A DNA stretch of 32,144 nt from Candidatus Poribacteria bacterium (GTDB lineage Bacteria > Poribacteria > WGA-4E > UBA9662): positions 1-32,144 of the forward strand of contig DTUY01000105.1 in assembly GCA_012963885.1 (NCBI GenBank), written 5' to 3'. The position numbers and the translations under genes were made by a program. The notes under the pieces are model-generated. The model searched no databases. It was not told the origin of the DNA and was given only the letters and a program-made list of their open reading frames with translations. Positions 16,852-24,030 of this stretch are shown here, piece after piece; positions within the stretch are counted from its first letter, which is position 1; every line of letters starts with the position of its first letter.

Positions 16852-19377
16852 TTAGCCAATGGATAATTTATCAGCATGTGATGACCATCTTGCTTCCATC
16901 ATCTTTTTGAGTGCCTGATGATCTGGGTGGTTTAAATCAGGATCATGCTGTGCTATCTTGGCTGCTTCTGCTTTGGCTAGTTCCAGCAAATCAGCGTCCT
17001 TGATGATGTCGGCAAGCTTAAAATCAGGTAAACCGGATTGACGGGTACCAAAGAATTCACCTGGACCACGCAGTATCAGATCAACTTCCGCCAGTTCAAA
17101 ACCATCATTTGTCCGGAGCATTGCCTTGAGGCGATGAACACTTTCTTCACTCTGTGGGGTGGCAATCAGGTAACATGTCGATTTGTGTTTCCCTCGCCCA
17201 ATCCGACCACGTAGCTGGTGTAGTTGCGCAAGTCCAAACCGTTCTGCATTCTCAATCACCATAATGGTAACGTTAGGTACGTCCACACCGACTTCAATTA
17301 CCGTAGTTGATACAAGAATGTCAATCTGACGATTCTTGAACTGTTGCATTACTTCCTGTTTATCAATTGATTTCATTCGACCATGCAAGAGACCAATACG
17401 AAAATTAGGAAAGACTTCAAGTTGGAAATGTTCCGCCATTTCGGTTGCAGCCTTGATCTCTTCCATTTTTTCCGATTCTTCAACCAGAGGATAAACAATG
17501 TAGGTTTGCCGTCCCTTTTTAATCTCTTTCTCGACTTGTCCGTAGAGTTTATCACGATCTTTATCTTTGACCCATTTAGTCTTGATTTCTTGCCGTCCCG
17601 GTGGAAGTTCATCGATGACCGACACATTCAAATCACCATACACGGTGAGAGAAAGTGTTCGAGGAATGGGTGTGGCCGTCATAACCAATACATCCGGAGT
17701 GATACCTTTTTCTCGGAGCTGCTCACGTTGCCTCACGCCGAATCTATGTTGCTCGTCGATGATCACCAGTCCGAGCTTGTGAAAATTTACTTCCTCTTGA
17801 ATCAGTGCGTGCGTTCCGACAATTATATTTGATGTTCCATCCTTAATTTCTGTCAGGGCTGAATCGCGTTCAGATTTTTTCAGATCGCTTTTGAGTAGAG
17901 TAATCTTTAGGTTACACGGAGACAACAAGTTGGTAAGGTTGCTTGTATGTTGATCAGCCAGAACTTCGGTTGGCACCATAACTGCTCCCTGATAACCGTT
18001 CTCGATAGCTTTGGTCAATGAGAGTGCGGCAACTATTGTTTTTCCGGATCCAACGTCACCTTGTAAAAGACGGTTCATTGGTTTTGGGCTTTCCATGTCT
18101 GTGCAGATATGTTCAAAAACGCGTAACTGTGCGTTTGTTAAATTGAACGGCAGCGATTGAGTAAACTGGTCGACGAGGTGACTATCAGCCTGAAAAGCAA
18201 TTCCATTGGTGTGGGTCTCAAACCTGACTTTTTTAGTCTCAAGCCCCATTTCCAGTAAAAATAGTTCATCGAAGGCAAGTCTTCTCCGTGCCACTTCCTG
18301 ATGCTTGTTTGAGGTTGGAAAATGAATTTCACTAACCGCAGTGCGCCGGTCCATAAAACTCTCTTGCTTTCGCAAATCCACAGGCACGAACTCTGGATAT
18401 TGATCTACGTACTCGTCAAGAGCAATTTTCAACCATCTGCGTACCATATGCTGGGTTAAATTTGCCGTCAGTGGATATTTCGGAACAATCCGTCCGGTAT
18501 GAATTAGATCTAGATCCTCATCTTCGATTATTTCAAAATCAAAGTTTGTCGTCTGGATCTCGCCATACCGGCGTTCAAATTTGCCGCTTACAATAACCTG
18601 CTCCCCTTTTGACAAAAACTTCCGCAGGTACCCAATGCGTTTACCAAAAGCAACAAGTTGTGCAATGCCTGTTCCATCATATATGGAAATTTTCCCAAAA
18701 GCCTTAGCCTTAGCCTTGTGGCGATTTGGCTTAATATGCGTCTGTTTAACTACTGATCCAGAAACGGTTTCATTTTCTTGCCCCCGTCCGACATCACCAA
18801 TAGATTTGATGCGGCTTCTGTCAATATAATCGCGAGGATAATATTCCAGTAAGTCTTCAATGGTGCGGATATCCAGTTCTGCGATGAGCTTCTCAGCAAT
18901 ACGGGGACCAATACCGTTTGCCTGTTTGATGTGGATTTCAAGAAATTCAGATACATCTGATTCAGTTAACACAGGCGGATAGCTTAGATCAACCTCTATA
19001 TCTTGTGTTTCCGATTGTGTTGTGGTTTCTTGAGCGTTTGCAAAAAGCGGGAGATCCGTCGTTTCTTTGACTCTTAGTTGAGGAGACTTAACTGCCGATT
19101 TCTGGCCGCTTTTTGGCGCTGACAGCAATTTTTGGGCTTTCTCAATTTGCGTGAGTCGTTCCATGGGGGTCAGTCGATCATAGTCAGAAAAAAGATCAGC
19201 AAGATCTCGGAGTTTTTGCTTTTCTGCCAGACCGATTTCCAACTGTCTGGATTTGGTTGCCCAGTTTCCCACATAGCTCTTCATCCCGCCGATAACAACT
19301 TCGTCGGTACATCCTTTCCGGATTTCCTGTTCAAAAGGGCGAGAGATAGATCCTATAATCTTTTCAAATTGGTTCAT
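16852..19377 (-). CDS. recG: ATP-dependent DNA helicase RecG
   Basis: RecG is a branch-migration helicase that remodels stalled forks and Holliday junctions. It shows an HhH-like NGIGPRIAEKLIAELDI and the wedge/OB domain (DVGRGQENETVSGSV, ISIYDGTGIAQLVAFGKR). Motif I is GDVGSGKT (about 437-444) and motif II is IIDEQHRFGVRQREQL (about 540). Motif III is MTATPIPRTL, and IENAERFGLAQLHQLRGRIGRG is motif VI. At 841 residues it carries an extra ~140-residue N-terminal region, as seen in some longer RecG proteins. No Shine-Dalgarno is evident before the ATG. Its stop codon directly abuts the stop of the giant repeat gene (no intergenic base). Confidence 0.96.
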   Translation of the reverse strand: MNQFEKIIGSISRPFEQEIRKGCTDEVVIGGMKSYVGNWATKSRQLEIGLAEKQKLRDLADLFSDYDRLTPMERLTQIEKAQKLLSAPKSGQKSAVKSPQLRVKETTDLPLFANAQETTTQSETQDIEVDLSYPPVLTESDVSEFLEIHIKQANGIGPRIAEKLIAELDIRTIEDLLEYYPRDYIDRSRIKSIGDVGRGQENETVSGSVVKQTHIKPNRHKAKAKAFGKISIYDGTGIAQLVAFGKRIGYLRKFLSKGEQVIVSGKFERRYGEIQTTNFDFEIIEDEDLDLIHTGRIVPKYPLTANLTQHMVRRWLKIALDEYVDQYPEFVPVDLRKQESFMDRRTAVSEIHFPTSNKHQEVARRRLAFDELFLLEMGLETKKVRFETHTNGIAFQADSHLVDQFTQSLPFNLTNAQLRVFEHICTDMESPKPMNRLLQGDVGSGKTIVAALSLTKAIENGYQGAVMVPTEVLADQHTSNLTNLLSPCNLKITLLKSDLKKSERDSALTEIKDGTSNIIVGTHALIQEEVNFHKLGLVIIDEQHRFGVRQREQLREKGITPDVLVMTATPIPRTLSLTVYGDLNVSVIDELPPGRQEIKTKWVKDKDRDKLYGQVEKEIKKGRQTYIVYPLVEESEKMEEIKAATEMAEHFQLEVFPNFRIGLLHGRMKSIDKQEVMQQFKNRQIDILVSTTVIEVGVDVPNVTIMVIENAERFGLAQLHQLRGRIGRGKHKSTCYLIATPQSEESVHRLKAMLRTNDGFELAEVDLILRGPGEFFGTRQSGLPDFKLADIIKDADLLELAKAEAAKIAQHDPDLNHPDHQALKKMMEARWSSHADKLSIG

Positions 19378-19411
19378 ACTTTTATTTTCTAATGAAACAC
19401 AGCTTCAATTA

Positions 19412-19470
19412 AACAAAATATAAGGGCAAACGAACATCTGGTAAACATTCATTTGCCCTTATATTTTGTT
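19412..19470 (-). terminator. Strong stem-loop terminator after the LamG gene
   Basis: A perfect 19-bp inverted repeat has arms at 19412-19430 and 19452-19470 separated by 21 bases. The arms contain AAGGGCAAA and TTTGCCCTT. On the minus strand the stem ends in TATATTTTGTT and runs into more T-rich sequence, as expected for an intrinsic terminator 16 bases past the LamG stop. It lies just upstream of recG and should isolate it from LamG transcription. Confidence 0.8.
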
Positions 19471-19486
19471 AGAATCGACTTAAAAT

Positions 19487-20314
19487 TTAACTCCTTTCCG
19501 TTTTAATTAATCCCCAGGAAACTGTAAGCTTACCATTTCTGTCAACGGATAAGGCTCGCTCAAACCCAGATCCGAGTTTCTTAACTTGACCGGCGTCTAA
19601 CGTAACGCTGAAAACTGCAATTTCGTCAATGGTCCCTTTCCACTGGCAACGCTTACCACATCCAGGATCGGCGCCGATATAAACGTTCTCAGGAGATGCC
19701 CAAGGTGGGCCGTCCGCCTTCTCACTTCCTTGCAACTTCCCATCTTGATATATCTTTAACTCTTTACCATCGTATGTTCCAACGATGTGAGTCCATTTCC
19801 TGGCGGGCAACCCATCTCCAAGAACTTCCAATTTAGCACCACCATTTTGCGATCTGATATGAAAAGAGGCGTTCGTCTGGTTCTGCCCATTTTCATGTGC
19901 TCCTGTGCCTAATAGGTATTGGGACCATGTAGAGCAGCCAAGTCCTCTCCAAATAATGCATTTACCTGTAGCATCCCCATCAGATAAAACCCACGCATGT
20001 ATTGAGAAGGTTGTGCTTTCTTTGAAGTCTAACTCTTTCGCTTTGTCACCTCTCTCAGTCGGAATAGTAAGCCATTCATCTTCGCCATTAAGCTGTATTC
20101 CTTTGCCAAACTTGCCATCCACCCACTTTGGCGCGCCACTACCAAATTCTGCGTGGTTGTCGTTTCCTGAGGTATCTTTGGCAATTTCGCCTTTACCTTC
20201 CTCGAAAAGCCAAACTCCGGCAATGCTGTCTTCCTTTAGCTGTGCGTATCCTGCTGTTGCAATTAACAGTAGAACAGTTACTATAGCAATCCATTTTGCT
20301 AAGTCATGTTGCAT
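19487..20314 (-). CDS. Secreted LamG/concanavalin A-like protein 1
   Basis: The 275-residue protein has an N-terminal signal peptide (hydrophobic IAIVTVLLLIATAGYA) and one LamG-type jelly-roll domain. Family landmarks are SIAGVWLFEEGKGEIAKDTSGN, GKGIQLNGEDEW, TFSIHAWV, WTHIVGTYDGKELKIYQDGK, VYIGADPG and GTIDEIAVFSVTLD. Several cysteines (CGKRC, LGCSTW) may form disulfides. The function is probably carbohydrate or surface binding; no catalytic residues are known for this domain. It has an excellent AGGAGG Shine-Dalgarno. It shares a C-terminal tail (LSVxxxxKLTxxWxxxKT) with the second LamG protein at 22168. Confidence 0.85.
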   Translation of the reverse strand: MQHDLAKWIAIVTVLLLIATAGYAQLKEDSIAGVWLFEEGKGEIAKDTSGNDNHAEFGSGAPKWVDGKFGKGIQLNGEDEWLTIPTERGDKAKELDFKESTTFSIHAWVLSDGDATGKCIIWRGLGCSTWSQYLLGTGAHENGQNQTNASFHIRSQNGGAKLEVLGDGLPARKWTHIVGTYDGKELKIYQDGKLQGSEKADGPPWASPENVYIGADPGCGKRCQWKGTIDEIAVFSVTLDAGQVKKLGSGFERALSVDRNGKLTVSWGLIKTERS

Positions 20315-20339
20315 GATAACCTCCTTAATAATTGAAAAT

Positions 20340-20351
20340 ATTGTATCATAT
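20340..20351 (-). promoter_or_regulatory. Extended -10 promoter element of LamG gene 1
   Basis: On the minus strand ATATGATACAAT is the same 12-mer found before the giant repeat gene. TGATACAAT is an extended -10 with no good -35. The expected start site leaves a short leader carrying AGGAGG before the ATG at 20314. Confidence 0.45.
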
Positions 20352-20505
20352 GTGCGTATGAAAAACTATTTTGGGAAGATTTATTCTACTTTGCATTCGA
20401 AACCGATTGATGGTCCATAAGGATAGTGGGTCGATCAGGTGTTATCTGAATCGATTTCATTTTCCGTTTCATGGTATTAGCCTTTGGCCGAAACGAGAAT
20501 GGTAT

Positions 20506-21342
20506 CTACAATCGGTCTTCGATACCTACGGCATAATCAAGGTAACGCAGCCCTTCATCCAGGGTGGTGAAGTAACCATCAGCAAATGGCTTGACGTAGT
20601 CGTAGGCGTGAGAGTAATGGTCGCCTTGGTTGACGAAAAGAATTTGTTTGCCTAGAGCGTTAGCATAACCTACTGCTAATACGAGATTGAACAGTCGGCC
20701 TCCGCTATCTGTTCGACAAGCAAAAAGGATATCTGCTGCGGCGAGATCCTGCATTCCCGATTCAGCAAGAATCGTAACTGACTTGTCATTCTGGTATTGT
20801 GCTTGAACGCGGTCTGTCCACGCCGATGAGGGACTGCCGGAAAGGAAGATCCTGTGTTCCAGGTGGTTGATTGGCTGAGTGAATTGATTTGGTTCGGAAC
20901 CTGCCCCCCTATTTTCAGATGGAGCTGTTATAATTTGATGGAGTGAGTCCAGACCATCCGATAACGAATCAAATGATTGATTAATATAAGGTTGAGCACA
21001 TTCCACTTCATCATCTAAGCTTCTGGCTTCATTAACAAAAAGAACCCTCTTTTTCCTGGCGTGAGCAATCCCTGTTTCCAGCATAATGTTAAAGGATCTA
21101 TAGCGATCGTCCGGAATATAACCGAACAGAATGTCGCTTTTGCTGAGCATCTGCGTGATTCGCAGTTTGTGCCCCGGTTTAACATCGCCCGGTGCTCCCA
21201 TAGCATCACTGAGTCCATGATTTTCGCAAGGCCCAACGAAGATGACGTGGTCATCTTTAAGGTACTTAGCTTTTACCGGTTCTCTCCAATCGCTGTGAGC
21301 ACTACTTGAAAGATATACAACATAGGGTTTTACCTCGTCCAT
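20506..21342 (-). CDS. Tandem nucleoside 2-deoxyribosyltransferase-like protein
   Basis: Two related Rossmann-like halves resemble the nucleoside 2-deoxyribosyltransferase fold. Numbering is from the upstream ATG at 21354. Half 1 (about 10-143) has VVYLSSSAHSDWREPV, SKSDILFGYI and FNIMLETGIAHARKKRVLFVNE. Half 2 (about 167-276) has RIFLSGSPSSAWTDRV, AAADILFACR and FNLVLAVGYANALGKQILFVNQ. Half 1 keeps the catalytic-type glutamate (E93 in LETGIA); half 2 has alanine there (A227). The ATG at 21342 is preferred because GGAG lies six bases upstream, whereas 21354 lacks one. The gene sits just after the TIM-barrel gene's stop, so the two are probably coupled. Substrate and role are unknown. Confidence 0.7.
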   Translation of the reverse strand: MDEVKPYVVYLSSSAHSDWREPVKAKYLKDDHVIFVGPCENHGLSDAMGAPGDVKPGHKLRITQMLSKSDILFGYIPDDRYRSFNIMLETGIAHARKKRVLFVNEARSLDDEVECAQPYINQSFDSLSDGLDSLHQIITAPSENRGAGSEPNQFTQPINHLEHRIFLSGSPSSAWTDRVQAQYQNDKSVTILAESGMQDLAAADILFACRTDSGGRLFNLVLAVGYANALGKQILFVNQGDHYSHAYDYVKPFADGYFTTLDEGLRYLDYAVGIEDRL

Positions 21343-21360
21343 TTTGTTCTCCATTTATTC

Positions 21361-22137
21361 TTAGGGGGCAATTATCTGTTCTTTCAATTGTTGTGTGAAC
21401 ACACAACTCCTAGATATACTTCCAATGTCTTCCATTTGGTATTGGATCACGAGTGGGCCGTTAAAGTTAATTTCCTTTAAGCCGGAAGCAAAAGAAGAAA
21501 AATCAAATTCGCCCGTTCCCGGTTCCCCACGATGGCTGCCAGAAATGTGAACGTCACCAAGAAAGTCTTTCATCTCCAAGACGGATTTGTATGGATCTGC
21601 GTTATCATTGAAAAGATGATAGGTGTCGCAGGTCAAATGCACCGGTAATTGGGTATCCTGAATAAATGCAAGCCCGTCATGGTAATTATCTATTGGACAT
21701 CCTTTTTCAAATTCTATGGTGATTGTCAGATTATGTTCGGTGAGAACGGGACACATCTTGTACAGATTTTCCGCCAGCGTATCCAGTTCGGCTTCTACCG
21801 ACACATTTTGCGTTGGATTTGGCCAAATCCCAATTATGTTAGCATTAACTTGCTGGGCAATATCTAAGACAATTTCAAAATGTTCAAAGGCTTCGGATTT
21901 CAGATCTGGGTTAGTCAGAATATGATTCCCAAACCCAACGGTTGGTACAGTGAGATGATACTTTTCAACAAGTTGTTTCATCTCGTTAATCTCACTTGGG
22001 GATAAATCGCCTAAAAAAGCTTGATTAACGGGAATATTAATTCCGTCATATCCCCCTTTAGAAACAAGTTCAAATATCTCAGATCGAGTGAATCTCCCCA
22101 GCGTGCCTGCGTAAGGGTCATAGCAAACAGGTAGCAT
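21361..22137 (-). CDS. Sugar phosphate isomerase/epimerase-like TIM barrel 1
   Basis: The 258-residue protein belongs to the xylose-isomerase-like/AP-endonuclease 2 superfamily, whose members isomerise or epimerise sugars or polyols with a divalent metal. Visible ligand strands are TITIEFEKG, LTCDTYHLF and DVHISGSHRGEPGTGE. The strand that normally gives the last metal-binding glutamate reads LVIQYQME, so that residue may be glutamine here. AAGGG precedes the ATG. It is tightly linked to the deoxyribosyltransferase-like gene and 30 bp downstream of the LamG 2 gene. The substrate is unknown. Confidence 0.75.
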   Translation of the reverse strand: MLPVCYDPYAGTLGRFTRSEIFELVSKGGYDGINIPVNQAFLGDLSPSEINEMKQLVEKYHLTVPTVGFGNHILTNPDLKSEAFEHFEIVLDIAQQVNANIIGIWPNPTQNVSVEAELDTLAENLYKMCPVLTEHNLTITIEFEKGCPIDNYHDGLAFIQDTQLPVHLTCDTYHLFNDNADPYKSVLEMKDFLGDVHISGSHRGEPGTGEFDFSSFASGLKEINFNGPLVIQYQMEDIGSISRSCVFTQQLKEQIIAP

Positions 22138-22167
22138 GAAATTCCCTTATCAATTTGGTGTCAACAA

Positions 22168-22938
22168 TTACCAGACTGTTTTTACTGCTGCCCAAGTTGT
22201 TGTCAGTTTGGATTCTGGCTGAACGCTTAAAATTTTATCAAGTCCATCTTCCATCAATTTCTTGATATCATCAGGCTCTAATATCGTGTTGAAAATGAGA
22301 AATTCGTCCAGTAATCCCTGCCACTGGCGTTGAATTGCACCGGAAAACCAACCACCAATTCCTGCCACATCAAGTACTCCGGGGTTGCCGCCCCAGTTGT
22401 TTTCGTTAGAAAGTTCACCGTTAATGTAGAAACGGATCTTCTTCTCCTTGGCACTATAAGCGGTCGCAACATGAACCCACTTATTCATTTCCTTCCCGGT
22501 AATCATGAAATTGGCAAATGTATCATTTCCGCCGGGATTCCCGTTAATCGAAAATTCGATTTGCTTATTGGGGTGAAGTTGATAATGAATGTCTCCACCT
22601 TTCCAACCATCATTATTAAAGAAAACTCGCCATTGACCATCCCTGTCTGTTGAGTTGACCCAGTGTGTAAAAGTGATTTCTTCAAAAGATCCAATTTTTT
22701 TGGGTATTTTGACGAAATCGTCCTTACCATCAAGTTCTATAGCTTTGCCGATTTTTCCCTGAACAAATTTAGCACCGCCTTCAATTTTACCATCGAACCC
22801 GTTTCCGGTTATGTCTTCAGCGTTACCTTCAAATAGCCAAGCAGCAGAAATAGTATTTGGGTCTATCTTCGCGTAGATCGATGTGTTGATTAACAAGATC
22901 AAGCAGGCGAATACTGACCAGAATCTGAGATTGTTCAT
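22168..22938 (-). CDS. Secreted LamG/concanavalin A-like protein 2
   Basis: The protein of about 256 residues has a signal peptide (NNLRFWSVFACLILLINTSIYA) and one LamG jelly-roll domain: ISAAWLFEGNAEDITGNGFDG, GKAIELDGKDDFVKIP, MNKWVHVATAYSAKEKKIRFYING and GLLDEFLIFNTILEP. The start is set at 22938 rather than 22944 because AAAAGGAGA lies seven bases upstream of the second ATG but only one base from the first. The C-terminal tail ILSVQPESKLTTTWAAVKT resembles that of LamG protein 1. It is probably a surface or periplasmic glycan-binding protein. Confidence 0.85.
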   Translation of the reverse strand: MNNLRFWSVFACLILLINTSIYAKIDPNTISAAWLFEGNAEDITGNGFDGKIEGGAKFVQGKIGKAIELDGKDDFVKIPKKIGSFEEITFTHWVNSTDRDGQWRVFFNNDGWKGGDIHYQLHPNKQIEFSINGNPGGNDTFANFMITGKEMNKWVHVATAYSAKEKKIRFYINGELSNENNWGGNPGVLDVAGIGGWFSGAIQRQWQGLLDEFLIFNTILEPDDIKKLMEDGLDKILSVQPESKLTTTWAAVKTVW

Positions 22939-23059
22939 TAACATTTCTCCTTTTAAATTATATTGACATTTATAATAACATAACCTGTAAACCTTTTGGC
23001 AGTTTGTCCTGTAGATCTCACCGAACAGCTCAATGGTCGTTCATCTCTTGATTCTTGTT

Positions 23060-23254
23060 TCAGTAGTCGATGACTTGGCAGAATTCGAAAAGCTTCTTGG
23101 CACGCTCCGAAAATCCTTCGTACGTCTCCGACGGCACTTTCACGGATTGATTGATACTGATCCACGACAGCCCGTAGCAGACAACGATTTCGGGACGCGG
23201 CTCATTAGAAGTGTAGGGCGTGCCGCGATGCAGCGTCCGAAGATCCTGTATCTT
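23060..23254 (-). pseudogene. C-terminal remnant of a PhyH dioxygenase
   Basis: On the minus strand a 64-codon frame with no start reads IQDLRTLHRGTPYTSNEPRP, then EIVVCYGLSW, and ends in a TGA at 23060-23062. LRTLHRGTPxTSNEPRP is the characteristic C-terminal iron- and 2-oxoglutarate-binding segment of phytanoyl-CoA dioxygenases (distal His and Arg). The N-terminal two thirds are missing. The frame begins exactly where the intact PhyH gene upstream ends, overlapping its stop. Bases 23101-23250 contain 83 G/C of 150, higher than the neighbouring 23281-23460 (85 of 180), suggesting a different origin. The rest of this gap (22945-23059) shows nothing but the LamG 2 leader. Confidence 0.75.
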
Positions 23255-23996
23255 ATTTTAATCGAAGAATCTCTTGTTGCGATTCATTAAGCATATCCAT
23301 CACTCTTGGACTAAACTGCAATCCTTGTCCACCCCAATCCGGCATATAGCCGATGCTGTAACAATAGAAAATGGTACGGCGAGTCCGATTAGAGACGTTG
23401 ATGGTGGAACCGTGTGTGAGAGCTTCAGTAAAGATAATCGCGTCTCCTGCTTTGGCGGGAATTGGCATCAAAGGCGGATTTTCTTCAGGATGACTCCCCC
23501 ACGGTTTGGAGAAATTACTTTTGTGCGCGCCTGGAATAACAGCGAAGCAACCGTCTTCAACATCACAATCAAGCATCGGAAACACAGCTTTGCTTAAGGT
23601 GGAAACCATCTGACCGTTACGACAATGATACTGGCATTTTGAAATTATCGGCATCCCATGCATGTGGAGTGAAGTGTAACCGCCACCCCATCTATAAATT
23701 GTATAAGTATGGTTTAATCTATACGGCCCACCGGTTACCTCTTGAATTACCGACAACACCTCTGGAATGTCAACTAGAGGTACTAATGCTGAATCACTTT
23801 CCAGTATATTGGAAATATAAAGTTCCTTTTCTGTCTTGGTCGTTCCAAGTACCAACGGTGGTGGAAAATCCTCCGGCGGCATATTCTCAAATCGATCTAG
23901 AACTTTATTGCAATTATCGATTACTGATTTGGGGATGACGTTTTTAAGAACAATATAACCTTGCAGATCAAAAAGGTATTTCTGTTCCTGATTCAT
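23253..23996 (-). CDS. Phytanoyl-CoA dioxygenase (PhyH) family protein A
   Basis: This is a member of the Fe(II)/2-oxoglutarate dioxygenase PhyH superfamily, 247 residues. Visible features are the N-terminal EQKYLFDLQGYIVLKNVI, the substrate-side strand YRLNHTYTIYRW, DVEDGCFAVIPGAHKSNFSKP, the distal histidine in ALTHG (H195) and the 2-oxoglutarate arginine in RTRRTIFYCYS (R206/R207). The expected HxD metal motif is not present: the corresponding stretch is LHMHGMP (H111, H113) with no acidic residue at +2. It may hydroxylate or otherwise oxidise a small molecule. AAGGAA precedes the ATG. It lies 34 bp downstream of paralog B and is presumably co-transcribed with it. Confidence 0.82.
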   Translation of the reverse strand: MNQEQKYLFDLQGYIVLKNVIPKSVIDNCNKVLDRFENMPPEDFPPPLVLGTTKTEKELYISNILESDSALVPLVDIPEVLSVIQEVTGGPYRLNHTYTIYRWGGGYTSLHMHGMPIISKCQYHCRNGQMVSTLSKAVFPMLDCDVEDGCFAVIPGAHKSNFSKPWGSHPEENPPLMPIPAKAGDAIIFTEALTHGSTINVSNRTRRTIFYCYSIGYMPDWGGQGLQFSPRVMDMLNESQQEILRLK

Positions 23997-24030
23997 TTCA
24001 GTTCCTTCCTACTTGGCTGGTGTGACTTTA

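Noticed and set aside
17383..17832. Open frame of 149 codons on the plus strand
   Set aside because: Lies wholly within recG in antisense; no recognisable domain.
19905..20420. Open frame of 171 codons on the plus strand
   Set aside because: Mostly antisense to LamG protein 1 and its signal peptide; composition not protein-like and no ribosome-binding site.
20386..20472. 28-codon minus-strand frame starting MKRKMKSIQ between the deoxyribosyltransferase-like and LamG 1 genes
   Set aside because: Too short, no clear ribosome-binding site and no recognisable family; the rest of this 190-bp gap holds only the LamG 1 promoter element.
22953..23290. Two overlapping frames of 70 codons (minus) and 85 codons (plus)
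   Set aside because: They are out-of-frame shadows of the PhyH C-terminal remnant, which is the only frame here with a family signature.
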